NCBI GenBank assembly: GCA_017557865.1
Contig: JAFYXW010000004.1
Coordinates: forward strand, 1-41,991
DNA length: 41,991 nucleotides
DNA from: Candidatus Saccharimonadota bacterium
GTDB lineage: Bacteria; Patescibacteriota; Saccharimonadia; Saccharimonadales; Saccharimonadaceae
Direction: 5' to 3'
Part shown: one piece after another, positions 8,629 to 16,773 of the stretch
Numbering within the stretch: position 1 is the first letter of the stretch
Layout: every line of letters starts with the position of its first letter
Notes under the pieces: generated by a model
Database searches by the model: none
What the model saw: the letters and a program-made list of their open reading frames with translations, nothing else
What the model was told of the DNA's origin: nothing
Position numbers and translations under genes: made by a program

Positions 8629-9147
8629 ATGCAACCAAATCAAAATCCATTTGGTGCACCAGCCGTAGGTGGAATGCCTGGTGCGGCTCCGGTAGCGCCA
8701 ACAACGCCAGCTAGACCAGCTGGACCAGCGATGCCAAGTATGGCCGCAAAACCAGTAGTTCCAGAAGCTGCTCCAGTAGCTCCAGCTCCGGCTCCAGCTC
8801 CTGTAGCAGAGAAAAAGAAAGGCAACGGCATGCTAATTGGCATGATTTTGCTTGCTCTTCTTGCAATCGGAGGAATTGGTTTTGGCGTCTACATGTACAT
8901 GGAAAAAGGCAATGTAGAGACAACTTTAAATAAACAAATCAAAGAGTTGAAGGCCACTAACGTTGAATTGCTCGAAAAACTTTCACAACTTGAGGCCGAA
9001 GACGAAGAAGAAACCGAAGACGTAGTTGAAGACGAAACTGTCGTAGAAGACGGTACAGCCACAGAAGAAGAAACTGTAGTTGAAGGTGAAGGTACTGTAG
9101 AAACTACTACTACCACAACTACTACAACCACCACTACTACTGAGTAG
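8629..9147 (+). CDS. anchored membrane protein with Ala/Pro-rich N-terminus and Thr/Glu-rich tail (paralog 1)
   Basis: No known family recognised. The 172 residues divide into a Pro/Ala-rich N-terminal arm (1-60), a KKK charge cluster, one membrane helix at about 67-91 ending GGIGFGV, a short coiled-coil-like stretch, a strongly acidic Glu/Val region and a run of 13 threonines before the final Glu. By the positive-inside rule the N-terminus is cytoplasmic and the Thr/Glu tail outside. The N-terminal MQPNQN and the helix are shared with the next two genes, so the three form a tandem family. SD AAGGAG precedes the ATG. The Thr run is encoded by mixed ACN codons (about 9103-9144) and may vary in length. 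A cell-surface stalk or spacer role is only a guess. Confidence 0.8.
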   Translation: MQPNQNPFGAPAVGGMPGAAPVAPTTPARPAGPAMPSMAAKPVVPEAAPVAPAPAPAPVAEKKKGNGMLIGMILLALLAIGGIGFGVYMYMEKGNVETTLNKQIKELKATNVELLEKLSQLEAEDEEETEDVVEDETVVEDGTATEEETVVEGEGTVETTTTTTTTTTTTTE

Positions 9148-9159
9148 TAAGGAGAAAAA

Positions 9160-9834
9160 ATGGAACCGAGTCAAAATGTACAACCGGCGGCGCCTGTAGT
9201 GCCAACTGAGCCAATAATATTTGACCAGCCAAAGAAAAAATCTAACGGGATGCTTTTTGGGTTGATTTTTGCAATCATCCTAGCGCTCGGCGGGATTGGT
9301 TTTGGCGTATGGGCAATGATGGACGGCAATTCGCGTGTAGAAACCGCAAAGAAAGAATGCAAATCTACTGCTACGGTGCCTGTTATTGATACCGATGTCA
9401 CTAAGTGTGATGTGCCAGACGATGATGACGATGGCACTACCACTCCAACTACCGTGTCTAGCGAAAAAGGTTACATCTATATTGGAGAATGGGGAATTAA
9501 AATTAAGGCTCCTGAAGGTTTGAACTATGTAAGTTATAGGTACGCTTCAGGTGAAGACGGTAGTAGTGTAGCTGTATGGGGCACTACCAGCAACGTACTT
9601 TCTGAATTTGCCAACCCATACAACAACGGTTCTTCTCCTCAGGGTGCTATAAGTAGATCTAGTACGGAATGCCAGTATTCAGTACTAGTATTTACTGGTA
9701 ATGGATACTATTATTGCTATAGTCATCCTCAAGCTGTTTATTCTGAAACAGAAGCCGAACAAAATATAGAATTACAATCGGTAGACTTAGTTCAACAAAT
9801 GCTTAGTACTGCAAGTAACTACTCGGCATTTTAA
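9160..9834 (+). CDS. anchored extracytoplasmic protein (paralog 2)
   Basis: Unrecognised 224-residue protein. It has a short Pro-rich cytoplasmic arm starting MEPSQN, KKK, a single membrane helix at about 31-54 and an acidic linker with Asp and Thr runs (DDDDDG). The C-terminal domain of about 115 residues begins YIYIGEWGIKI and ends near SVDLVQQML. That domain is clearly homologous to that of the gene at 9853: shared GEWG-KI, P-EGL-FVSY-type, VAV-GT, FANPYNN, YYCY and QS-(D/N)L--QML patterns. Paired cysteines suggest an extracytoplasmic location with disulfides. SD AAGGAG lies 12 bases after the previous stop, consistent with one operon. The helix-coding DNA is nearly identical to paralog 3. 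Confidence 0.82.
   Translation: MEPSQNVQPAAPVVPTEPIIFDQPKKKSNGMLFGLIFAIILALGGIGFGVWAMMDGNSRVETAKKECKSTATVPVIDTDVTKCDVPDDDDDGTTTPTTVSSEKGYIYIGEWGIKIKAPEGLNYVSYRYASGEDGSSVAVWGTTSNVLSEFANPYNNGSSPQGAISRSSTECQYSVLVFTGNGYYYCYSHPQAVYSETEAEQNIELQSVDLVQQMLSTASNYSAF
9231..9312 (+). repeat. near-identical 82-bp repeat encoding the membrane helix, copy 1
   Basis: Encodes KKKSNGMLFGLIFAI and the rest of the helix. Compared with 9954-10035 it differs at four positions by my reading, all synonymous C/T changes, while the flanking coding sequence has diverged strongly. Confidence 0.85.
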
Positions 9835-9852
9835 TTAGATAAAGGGGAACAG

Positions 9853-10530
9853 ATGCAACCAGACCAAAACTTTGTACCACAACCGGCGACTCAGCCAGTA
9901 GCGCCAGTTGCTCCGGTGACGCCGGCGACGCCCGTGACGCCATCGTTTGCACCAAAGAAAAAATCTAATGGGATGCTTTTTGGGTTGATTTTTGCAATCA
10001 TCTTAGCGCTTGGCGGGATTGGTTTTGGTGTATGGATGATGATGAATCCAAAATGTGATACGCCAGAGAATAATACCTCTGATGTAGATACTGCAAAGTA
10101 TATTTATGTTGGAGAATGGGGACTAAAGATTGGAATTCCAGAAGGGTTAAAATTTGTTAGCTATCTATATAGGCATAGCGGCTGGACGGGCGCGATGGAA
10201 AAAACCACGGTTGCGGTTTATGGTACGGTAGCTGACTATATGTTAGACTTTGCAAATCCATACAACAACGAATTTACTAATCCTGGTACTGTGATTAGGC
10301 TTCATAAAGACACTTTTATAGGGCCAGAGTACGAAGGTTACGAAGAAAACGAGATACTTTGTGGTAGCGCGGATGCTGAACTAGTATTTGAAAGTGGCGA
10401 CTATAACTATTGCTATGAGCGCTCAGAGACGCTTTATTCTATAACTGAAGAAACTCAGGAAATAGAAACACAATCGATCAATTTGATTAAACAAATGCTC
10501 ACCAACCCAGAAAATTACTCCGAAATTTAG
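9853..10530 (+). CDS. anchored extracytoplasmic protein (paralog 3)
   Basis: Unrecognised 225-residue protein with the same plan as its neighbour. A Pro/Ala/Thr-rich arm starts MQPDQN, followed by KKKSNG, a helix at about 41-64 and an extracytoplasmic domain from YIYVGEWGLKI to INLIKQML. Two cysteines near the end (in ILCG and NYCY) could pair. The start has a moderate SD (AAAGGGGAA) and lies 18 bases after paralog 2. It ends immediately before the CIRCE operator of clpC. Retention of the domain in two divergent copies suggests a selected surface function, possibly ligand or host binding, but nothing in the sequence names it. Confidence 0.82.
   Translation: MQPDQNFVPQPATQPVAPVAPVTPATPVTPSFAPKKKSNGMLFGLIFAIILALGGIGFGVWMMMNPKCDTPENNTSDVDTAKYIYVGEWGLKIGIPEGLKFVSYLYRHSGWTGAMEKTTVAVYGTVADYMLDFANPYNNEFTNPGTVIRLHKDTFIGPEYEGYEENEILCGSADAELVFESGDYNYCYERSETLYSITEETQEIETQSINLIKQMLTNPENYSEI
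9954..10035 (+). repeat. near-identical 82-bp repeat encoding the membrane helix, copy 2
   Basis: Direct repeat of 9231-9312 with four synonymous differences. This suggests recent local gene conversion or strong constraint on this segment. Confidence 0.85.
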
Positions 10531-10534
10531 TAAA

Positions 10535-10561
10535 TTAGCACTCTTGACCGCGGAGTGCTAA
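10535..10561 (+). promoter_or_regulatory. CIRCE operator (HrcA binding site)
   Basis: Perfect consensus TTAGCACTC-N9-GAGTGCTAA. The spacer contains the -35 element TTGACC (10544-10549). HrcA bound here would block the clpC promoter until heat or misfolded protein titrates GroEL, the known logic of CIRCE control. It implies an hrcA gene elsewhere in the genome. Confidence 0.95.
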
Positions 10562-10572
10562 TTTGCTACAAT
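10544..10572 (+). promoter_or_regulatory. clpC promoter (-35 TTGACC, 17 bp, -10 TACAAT)
   Basis: The -35 lies inside the CIRCE loop at 10544-10549. The -10 is at 10567-10572, only 6 nt before the clpC ATG (10579). The transcript should be leaderless, so the operator sits entirely upstream of the mRNA. Confidence 0.85.
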
Positions 10573-10578
10573 GGGGGT

Positions 10579-13047
10579 ATGCAAGAAGAATTTAGTGAGA
10601 TTATGAACCGGCTAAGTGAGAACGCACGTTTTGCGCTCCAGAAGGCCGATTTTTATAGTAAGAGATATAATAATGGGTACATGAGCACCGAGCATTTGCT
10701 CCTTGGAATTATGTCGATTGATACTTCCACGGGCGCAAAAATGATTCGTGACGAGGGAGCGACACTTGAAGAAGTAGAGAAAGCTTTAAATAAGGTTGCG
10801 GTTGAAGTGCCGGGCTCTGATATGGCGATGATGTCGCTTTCTGAAGCAGTAATTTTGACACTTCGGATGGCACAAAACTATGTGCGCGAACAGGGACTTA
10901 GCGTAATTGGTACTGAGCATATATTATATGCTTTGCTTTCTCAGCCAAATTCTAGGGCGTCATTGATTCTTGCCGGGCTAAAAGTTGATAACGAAAAACT
11001 CTTGGATGAAATCGAAGAACTAGTAGAAGAACAAACTAAAGACGAAAAACTGAAAGCTGAAAAAGCTAAATATGTAAAAGGTGGCGGGCTAAAATTCCTC
11101 AAACGTTATGGTAAAGACCTTACCGATGAAGCTCGCGCCGGCAAATTAGACACCGTAATTGGCCGCGAAAACGAGATCGAGCGGGTGGTAACGGTTCTCT
11201 CTCGCCGTACCAAATCTAATCCAGTCTTGATTGGTGAGGCCGGCGTAGGCAAGACGGCAATTGTAGAAGGTCTCGCAATGCGCATCGCTAAAAACGAAGT
11301 ACCAGGGAATCTTATCGGCAAGCATATTTACCAAGTGGATTTAAGCTCGGTAGTGGCCGGTACCAAATTCCGTGGCGAATTCGAGGAACGCATCAAGGGA
11401 ATTATCGACGAAGCGACTGGCGACGACACCATTCTATTATTCATTGATGAAATTCATTTACTTTGTGGCGCCGGTTCGTCTGAGGGCAGCATGGACGCTG
11501 CAAATATTCTAAAACCAGCCCTTGCGCGCAACTCGATTAATCTAATTGGCGCAACTACATTAGACGAATATCGCAAATCAATCGAAAAAGACAAGGCACT
11601 TTCGCGCAGGTTCCAGACTGTGATGGTAGAAGAGCCAAGCCCAGCGGTAACACTCCGTATTTTGAAGGGCATAAAAAAGCATTATGAAAACCACCATGGT
11701 GTAGTGATCCCAGATGCCATGCTAGGAACAGCGATTACAATGGGGCAAAGGTATATTAATGATAGATTTATGCCGGATAAAGTGATCGATATTATTGATG
11801 AAGCTTCAGCAATCTGCAAGGTGGCGGCGGACAAAAAAGGCGGTGGCAAATACAAAAAGATGAAGATTGAGGCGCAACAGCTAGAGAACAAAATTTCCGA
11901 AGCCGCAGACAAAGAAGATTATGAAAAAGCCGCCGAGTACAAGACTGAACTTGCCAAACTTGAACAGGAAATTAAAAAACTCGAAAAAGCTGGCGTAAAG
12001 GCAACTGAAAACCCGAAACTTACAGAAGAGAATTTAGCTACGGCAGTATCGCTCAAAACTGGCATTCCAGTATCCAAGGTACACGGCAGCGAAATGAAGA
12101 TGTTGATGAATCTAGAAGACGAGCTGAAACAATCAGTGGTAGGGCAAGACGAAGCAATCAAAGCCGTGGCAAAGGCAATTCGCCGGGGCCGTAGTGGCAT
12201 TGCAGACTCGCGTCGCCCGATTGGTTCTTTCCTGTTTATGGGGCCTACCGGTGTGGGTAAAACTGAGCTTGCTCGTGTGATTGCGCGTGAAGTATTTGGT
12301 GGTGAAAATGCGCTGGTGAAAATCGATATGTCTGAATTTGGCGAAAAACATAATGTATCTAGGCTTGTAGGTGCGCCGGCTGGTTATATTGGTTATGACG
12401 ATGGCGGCAAGCTTACTGAGGCGGTACGCCGTAAGCCGTACTCGGTGATTCTCTTTGATGAGATTGAAAAGGCTCATCCGGATGTGTTTAATCTCCTGCT
12501 CCAGATTTTGGAAGATGGCGTGCTTACGGATGGCCAAGGAAATAAAATTAAATTTAACAATACGATTGTGATCCTAACGTCTAACCTTGGTTCGGCGGAT
12601 ATGTACCGTGAATCTGAACTTGGGTTTACTGCTCGTACGGCCAAGGACAAAAAGGCGCTTGAGCAAGAATATGAAGAAAATAAAGAATATGCAATGAAAG
12701 CGCTGAAAAAAGTGATGCGCCCAGAATTGATTAACCGTCTGGATAATATCCTAGTGTTCCACGCCCTGACTCGCCAGAACGTAGAAAAGATTTTTGACAA
12801 TCTAATTAACGATCTTCGCAAACGTTTGGCAACCAAAGGTATTGGTATAAAGATTGACGACAAAGCTAAAGAGTATTTGATAAAAGAGGGTTATGACCCA
12901 AAGAATGGCGCAAGGCCACTCCGCCGCAAGATTGAGGACGAGGTAGAGTCTTTGCTTTCCGAAGAAATCATTTCCGAAAAATTGAAAAAGGGAGACATCC
13001 CAGTTTTGAAATTAAGTAAAGGTAAATTAACTTTAGTAAAGGAGTAA
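10579..13047 (+). CDS. clpC: ClpC-type AAA+ unfoldase (ClpP partner)
   Basis: Unfolds proteins with ATP and feeds them to ClpP. The 822 residues comprise an N-terminal Clp_N double repeat (1-150), AAA+ module 1 with Walker A GEAGVGKT at 219-226, a UVR-like helical insert ([11 protein letters not shown]) typical of ClpC, AAA+ module 2 with GPTGVGKT at 555-562, and a C-terminal ClpB D2-type small domain. A ClpP-docking loop tripeptide LGF at 681-683 is present, which ClpB disaggregases lack. The frame is open from 10555, but the promoter and CIRCE overlap that part and the ATG at 10579 sits 6 nt after the -10, so 10579 is chosen. clpP follows one base after the stop. Heat-shock control through CIRCE/HrcA is expected. 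Confidence 0.95.
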   Translation: MQEEFSEIMNRLSENARFALQKADFYSKRYNNGYMSTEHLLLGIMSIDTSTGAKMIRDEGATLEEVEKALNKVAVEVPGSDMAMMSLSEAVILTLRMAQNYVREQGLSVIGTEHILYALLSQPNSRASLILAGLKVDNEKLLDEIEELVEEQTKDEKLKAEKAKYVKGGGLKFLKRYGKDLTDEARAGKLDTVIGRENEIERVVTVLSRRTKSNPVLIGEAGVGKTAIVEGLAMRIAKNEVPGNLIGKHIYQVDLSSVVAGTKFRGEFEERIKGIIDEATGDDTILLFIDEIHLLCGAGSSEGSMDAANILKPALARNSINLIGATTLDEYRKSIEKDKALSRRFQTVMVEEPSPAVTLRILKGIKKHYENHHGVVIPDAMLGTAITMGQRYINDRFMPDKVIDIIDEASAICKVAADKKGGGKYKKMKIEAQQLENKISEAADKEDYEKAAEYKTELAKLEQEIKKLEKAGVKATENPKLTEENLATAVSLKTGIPVSKVHGSEMKMLMNLEDELKQSVVGQDEAIKAVAKAIRRGRSGIADSRRPIGSFLFMGPTGVGKTELARVIAREVFGGENALVKIDMSEFGEKHNVSRLVGAPAGYIGYDDGGKLTEAVRRKPYSVILFDEIEKAHPDVFNLLLQILEDGVLTDGQGNKIKFNNTIVILTSNLGSADMYRESELGFTARTAKDKKALEQEYEENKEYAMKALKKVMRPELINRLDNILVFHALTRQNVEKIFDNLINDLRKRLATKGIGIKIDDKAKEYLIKEGYDPKNGARPLRRKIEDEVESLLSEEIISEKLKKGDIPVLKLSKGKLTLVKE

Positions 13048-13048
13048 T

Positions 13049-13630
13049 ATGAAAGATTATTTAGTACCAACCGTGGTGGAAGAAACCAACAAAGGCGAGC
13101 GCGCGTATGATATTTATTCGCGGCTTCTAAATGACCGCATTATCTTCTTAGGCGAGGATGTAAATGCGCATACTGCAAATTTGGTTGTGGCGCAGCTACT
13201 TTATCTTGCACACGAAGATTCAAAAAAGCCAATTAAGCTCTACATTAATTCCCCAGGCGGTTCGGTGTATGATGGTCTTGCCATTATTGATACGATGAAT
13301 TTTATTGAACCGGATGTAGAAACGATTGGGATTGGGCTCCAGGCTTCTATGGGGGCGATGCTTCTCTCTTCTGGGGCTAAGGGTAAAAGATATTGCTTGC
13401 CAAACGCCAGGATTATGATTCACCAGCCATCATCTGGTACAGAGGGTAAAATTACCGACCAAGAAATTATGCTTCGTGAAGGCGTGTTTTTGAAGAAGCG
13501 CCTAGCCGAGATTTTTGCGAAAAATACAGGGAAAACTTTGGCGCAGGTAGAGAAAGATATGGACCGTGATAATTGGATGAGCGCCGAAGAAGCATTAAAA
13601 TACGGGATTATTGACGAAATTATCAAATAG
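13049..13630 (+). CDS. clpP: ClpP serine protease subunit
   Basis: Forms the barrel protease that degrades substrates delivered by ClpC. In 193 residues the catalytic triad is visible: Ser100 in QASMGAM, His125 in MIHQP and Asp174 in DRDNWMSA, with the spacing of E. coli ClpP. INSPGG at 66-71 forms the oxyanion region. SD AAAGGAG overlaps the end of clpC and the ATG lies one base after the clpC TAA, so both are made from the CIRCE-controlled transcript. The N-terminus YLVPTVVEE is typical, without an evident long propeptide. Confidence 0.97.
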   Translation: MKDYLVPTVVEETNKGERAYDIYSRLLNDRIIFLGEDVNAHTANLVVAQLLYLAHEDSKKPIKLYINSPGGSVYDGLAIIDTMNFIEPDVETIGIGLQASMGAMLLSSGAKGKRYCLPNARIMIHQPSSGTEGKITDQEIMLREGVFLKKRLAEIFAKNTGKTLAQVEKDMDRDNWMSAEEALKYGIIDEIIK

Positions 13631-13674
13631 GGGTGGGATAGAGACAAAATAGGGGTGTGCACAGGGGCAAGCAC

Positions 13675-13703
13675 TTGCATTTTTGTGCGAAGTGTGGTAT
13701 AAT
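13675..13703 (+). promoter_or_regulatory. promoter of lipoprotein gene (-35 TTGCAT, 17 bp, extended -10 TGGTATAAT)
   Basis: The -35 is at 13675-13680 and TATAAT at 13698-13703, preceded by TGG. The leader to the ATG at 13768 is about 58 nt and ends with the strong SD AAAAGGAGG. Confidence 0.75.
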
Positions 13704-13767
13704 TAAAGATGATAGATACTACAGAAGTGGTAAATATAGAATCTTTTGAGAAAAGGAGGGCAAAGAA

Positions 13768-14730
13768 ATGAGAAGAAGATTATTTACTGTAATTTTGTCT
13801 GTTTTGCTATTATCATCTTTTATTGCATGTTCTTGTGCAACAAATAATGTCGTTGCTACTAACAATGGTAACGAAGGTAACCCCGTAATAACTGAGCCTG
13901 TGGTTGACCCTCAGCCAGTTGTTACTGAACCTGTAGTTGAACCCGATCTGGAACCTACAAAAATTGTAGAACCCGAGCCCGTTGAACCTGAACCCGTGGT
14001 TGAGCCAGAAGATCCCGAGCCCGACCCCAATGAAGAGCTGACCAAGAAATATCTTGGTGTTAGCGAAAATTGGTTGAAAAATTACGAAGGCTTAGGACTC
14101 AAAGATGGGAACAATTTGCGTTCTGTATGCGACGCAGTTCCTATCGAAAACTGGAATAAGGCACAAATTGGCTATAAGGGCGATGAGTACATATCGCACA
14201 ATGCTAAAGGCGACCAAACCGGGGAATATATTATTTTAGACGACAAGTTTGTTATTGTACGTGTTACGAAAGATAGTGATATCGCTTGGTATGGAAGTCC
14301 TATCGGCAAACTGCAACTAGTTCCCATGTCCCTTTATGGGTATACGGTTACTATTCTTCAAGATACAGATATATGTGACACATTGACTGTATATAAGAAA
14401 AGTGCCAAAGAAATAAAGGACAGATACATTATTTATCCTTACAAAAACATGGGCGTGCAATTGCTTGATGCTGACGGAAACGATGTATTTTCGAGCTTTC
14501 GCCAGCTTGACCATGGTGCTAATTATACTTTAAAGTGGACAGAAAATGGCGAAGAACGTGAGGAAAAACTTGTTGCGTCTTGGCGTTATTACAAGCCCAC
14601 AGGCGAAGACACGATTACTCTTACAGGGATTTCTACTGACGATCCAAAGATCGAAAAATACGATTTCTCTACAGTTCCTCCTGGAATTTATTATATGATC
14701 GAAAGTTATGCTTTCGTTCAAGTAGAATAA
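13768..14730 (+). CDS. secreted lipoprotein with Pro/Glu-rich linker
   Basis: Unrecognised 320-residue protein. The N-terminus MRRR plus a hydrophobic segment ends in a lipobox-like SSFIA-Cys21, so it is probably lipid-anchored after signal peptidase II cleavage. Residues about 30-90 are a Pro/Glu/Val linker of repeated PVV-EP units. A folded domain follows (about 95-320) with no motif I recognise, including CDAVPIENW and a final PPGIYYMIESYAFVQ. It has its own promoter with a leader and strong SD, and a good terminator, so it is a monocistronic gene. The linker would hold the domain away from the membrane. Substrate or binding partner is unknown. Confidence 0.82.
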   Translation: MRRRLFTVILSVLLLSSFIACSCATNNVVATNNGNEGNPVITEPVVDPQPVVTEPVVEPDLEPTKIVEPEPVEPEPVVEPEDPEPDPNEELTKKYLGVSENWLKNYEGLGLKDGNNLRSVCDAVPIENWNKAQIGYKGDEYISHNAKGDQTGEYIILDDKFVIVRVTKDSDIAWYGSPIGKLQLVPMSLYGYTVTILQDTDICDTLTVYKKSAKEIKDRYIIYPYKNMGVQLLDADGNDVFSSFRQLDHGANYTLKWTENGEEREEKLVASWRYYKPTGEDTITLTGISTDDPKIEKYDFSTVPPGIYYMIESYAFVQVE

Positions 14731-14739
14731 TCGTACATT

Positions 14740-14769
14740 AAATGCGCTGCAAATTGCGGCGCATTTTTT
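14740..14769 (+). terminator. rho-independent terminator of the lipoprotein gene
   Basis: Stem AAATGCGCTGC / GCGGCGCATTT with one wobble pair and a 5-nt loop, running into TTTTTT. It ends just before the tsaB stop of the convergent pair. On the opposite strand only two T follow, so it mainly serves the plus strand. Confidence 0.85.
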
Positions 14770-14773
14770 ATGT

Positions 14774-15106
14774 TTATTTTTTTGGGGCAGAAATGTTGGC
14801 TCCGCGGCCATAATCTGGGAGGATAATCTTGCGCTCTTCCCCATGGTGGTCGTAGAGTGGGATTTTTAATTCGGATGCGAGAGTGTTTACTATGCTAGCG
14901 CCGATACGAAGACCAGTAAAAGAGCCTGGGCCAGACATAAAGGTAATTTCGGTGAGGTCTTGCCAGGTGGCGCTATTTTCGGCGAGTTTGTCGTGAATAA
15001 AAGCCAAAAGATTTTCGGCAAGATCGCGACCAGATTCCCATTCGTAGGTTTTGTCGTCTAGTTTTAAAACTGTAGTAGGGGTAGAAGTATCTAGATAGAG
15101 TTTCAT
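14774..15106 (-). CDS. tsaB: TsaB-like t6A biosynthesis protein, short form
   Basis: TsaB partners TsaD and TsaE in making threonylcarbamoyladenosine at tRNA position 37. It has an ASKHA actin-like fold. The N-terminal LYLDTST and the central MSGPGSFTGLRIG motif are diagnostic. The protein is only 110 residues, about half the usual 220-230, and ends shortly after the first ASKHA subdomain (ISAPKK then stop). No leftover C-terminal coding sequence is visible downstream, where the terminator of the convergent gene begins. It may therefore be a genuinely reduced TsaB that keeps the TsaD-contacting half. The start overlaps the tsaE stop by 4 bases (ATGA), consistent with coupled translation. Confidence 0.85.
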   Translation of the reverse strand: MKLYLDTSTPTTVLKLDDKTYEWESGRDLAENLLAFIHDKLAENSATWQDLTEITFMSGPGSFTGLRIGASIVNTLASELKIPLYDHHGEERKIILPDYGRGANISAPKK

Positions 15107-15507
15107 AAAATTACCTCGCGGGAGCCGTCGTCGTTATAATTAATAGTAATTGTAGTGTGGTCTTTTGGCAGCAAATCTGCAACCGAGTCTGCCCACTCCA
15201 CTATTATTATATTGTTTCCATTATTGATGTTTTCTGATAAATCTTCGGACATTAGACCAGGATCTTTTAAGCGGTAAAAATCGTAGTGAATAAGATTTTT
15301 GCCTTCTAACAAGGCATAGGTTTTGGAAATAGTAAAACTTGGGCTAGTGACCGGTTCTTTTACGCCTAAACCTTTGGCTAGACCACGAGTAAAAGTGGTT
15401 TTACCAACGCCAACATCGCCAAGTAGCTCAACAACAACAGGGGGAACTAAAGTCTTCCCTATTTTTTGGCCTAATTCAAGCATTTCTTGCTCTGACGATA
15501 TTTTCAT
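15103..15507 (-). CDS. tsaE: TsaE, t6A biosynthesis ATPase
   Basis: Small P-loop ATPase that drives turnover of the TsaBD complex in t6A tRNA modification. The 134 residues carry Walker A GDVGVGKTT (about 31-39), SPSFTISKTY, LIHYDFYRL and IVEWADSV, all standard TsaE motifs. It is the first gene of a two-gene unit with tsaB, overlapping by 4 bases. The ATG (15505-15507) lies 6 nt downstream of a minus-strand TATAAT, so the mRNA is predicted to be leaderless. The same palindromic box serves murC on the other strand. Confidence 0.95.
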   Translation of the reverse strand: MKISSEQEMLELGQKIGKTLVPPVVVELLGDVGVGKTTFTRGLAKGLGVKEPVTSPSFTISKTYALLEGKNLIHYDFYRLKDPGLMSEDLSENINNGNNIIIVEWADSVADLLPKDHTTITINYNDDGSREVIL

Positions 15508-15508
15508 T

Positions 15509-15520
15509 GTATAATTATAC
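15509..15520. promoter_or_regulatory. palindromic bidirectional -10 element for tsaE and murC
   Basis: The 12-bp perfect palindrome GTATAATTATAC contains TATAAT on both strands (plus 15510-15515, minus 15514-15519). Each hexamer lies exactly 6 nt from the ATG of its gene (murC 15522; tsaE 15507). Both divergent mRNAs would be leaderless and would compete for one polymerase site. Confidence 0.8.
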
Positions 15521-15521
15521 C

Positions 15522-16736
15522 ATGAATATCTATATTTCTGGAATATCTGGCACCGGTATGGGGCCGCTAGCGCTGATGGCGAAGGCTGCTGGACACAATG
15601 TAAGCGGTTCGGATTTAAACAAAGGTGCGATTTATGATGAGCTTATAAAAGCCGAAGTTGACGTGTTTATTGGCGAACAAGACGGCGAGTTTTTGAAGAA
15701 AAAAATGGAGGCTGGCGTAGACTGGTTTGTTTACACATCGGCTTTACCAGAAGATCATGCAGAATTAAAACTAGCAAAAGAATCTGGGATAAAATGTACT
15801 AAGCGCGATGATTTTACGGCTTTTCTCGTGGACGAGTTAGGCTTAAAAATGGTAGCAGTAGCGGGGACTCATGGCAAAACCACTACTACGGCAATGATCG
15901 TGTGGGCGGCACTGAAGTTAGGCTTACCAGTATCATACATTGTGGGGACGACACTTGGATTTGCGCCAAGCGGAGCATACCACGAGGGCGACAGATTCTT
16001 TGTATACGAGGCGGATGAATACGACCGGAACTTTTTGAAGTTTCATCCATGGCTGGCAGTGATACCACATATATCATATGACCATCCGGATATTTATCCT
16101 ACGCCGGAAGATTATGCTAGGGCATTTTCTGAATTTAAGCTGCAGAGCGAAGAAGTAATAGAAGAAGCAAACACGGATGGATTAACGCTTGCTGGCGAAG
16201 CGCGTAGAAAAGACGCGGCGTTGGCGCGAGAGGCCATTATGAAAATGTCGCCAGAGGGAAACGAAGAAGTTGTAAAAGACATTTTGAATGGCTTCCCTGG
16301 TGTGGGGCGTAGATTTGAAAAATTGGTGGACGGTATTTATACAGACTATGCTCACCATCCAGAAGAAATTGCAATGACGATGGATGTAGCACGAGACGAA
16401 GCGGAACGTTGCAATAAAAATGGAATTGTGGTGGTTTATCAGCCACATCAAAACACACGTCAACACAAAGTGGCAGACGGATATTATGATGCATTTATTG
16501 GTGCAGAAAAAATCTTTTGGTTGCCAACATATCTAACGCGTGAGGATCCAAATCTGCCGGTATTAACGCCTCATGATCTGATTGAAAAATTAGCAAACGC
16601 GGATAAAGCAGAAATTGCCGAGATGGACGACGAACTCTTTGATGCCCTAGTAAAATATCGTGATGCAGGGTATTTGGTGCTTCTTTTGACTGCTGGGCCG
16701 GCAGACAAATGGCTACGAGAAAAACTTGCACTATAA
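15522..16736 (+). CDS. murC: UDP-N-acetylmuramate--L-alanine ligase (MurC-type)
   Basis: Adds the first amino acid to UDP-MurNAc in peptidoglycan synthesis using ATP. The Rossmann start YISGISGTGMGPLA (about 4-17), ATP-binding GTHGKTTTT at 115-123, EADEYD, the HPDIYPTPEDY region and the domain-3 motif YTDYAHHPEEI are all present. Length is 404, somewhat shorter than the usual 450-470. Other Mur ligases of this N-terminal type include Mpl, which is an alternative, but the overall match to MurC is good. The frame opens at 15507, but the palindromic -10 box occupies that region and the ATG at 15522 lies 6 nt beyond it, so 15522 is taken as the start. It indicates that the cell makes its own peptidoglycan. 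Confidence 0.88.
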   Translation: MNIYISGISGTGMGPLALMAKAAGHNVSGSDLNKGAIYDELIKAEVDVFIGEQDGEFLKKKMEAGVDWFVYTSALPEDHAELKLAKESGIKCTKRDDFTAFLVDELGLKMVAVAGTHGKTTTTAMIVWAALKLGLPVSYIVGTTLGFAPSGAYHEGDRFFVYEADEYDRNFLKFHPWLAVIPHISYDHPDIYPTPEDYARAFSEFKLQSEEVIEEANTDGLTLAGEARRKDAALAREAIMKMSPEGNEEVVKDILNGFPGVGRRFEKLVDGIYTDYAHHPEEIAMTMDVARDEAERCNKNGIVVVYQPHQNTRQHKVADGYYDAFIGAEKIFWLPTYLTREDPNLPVLTPHDLIEKLANADKAEIAEMDDELFDALVKYRDAGYLVLLLTAGPADKWLREKLAL

Positions 16737-16761
16737 TTGTTGTTTTTTATTCCGTTTGTGC

Positions 16762-16767
16762 TAAAAT
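16762..16767 (+). promoter_or_regulatory. extended -10 box of leaderless surface-protein gene
   Basis: TGC-TAAAAT lies 6 nt before the ATG at 16774. A GGAG in the gap is too close to the ATG to be an ordinary SD. Confidence 0.6.
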
Positions 16768-16773
16768 GGAGTT

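Noticed and set aside
13661-13690. Weak hairpin GCAA-GCAC-TTGC with following T run as clpP terminator
   Set aside because: The stem has only four pairs and overlaps the -35 of the next promoter, so it is too weak to claim.
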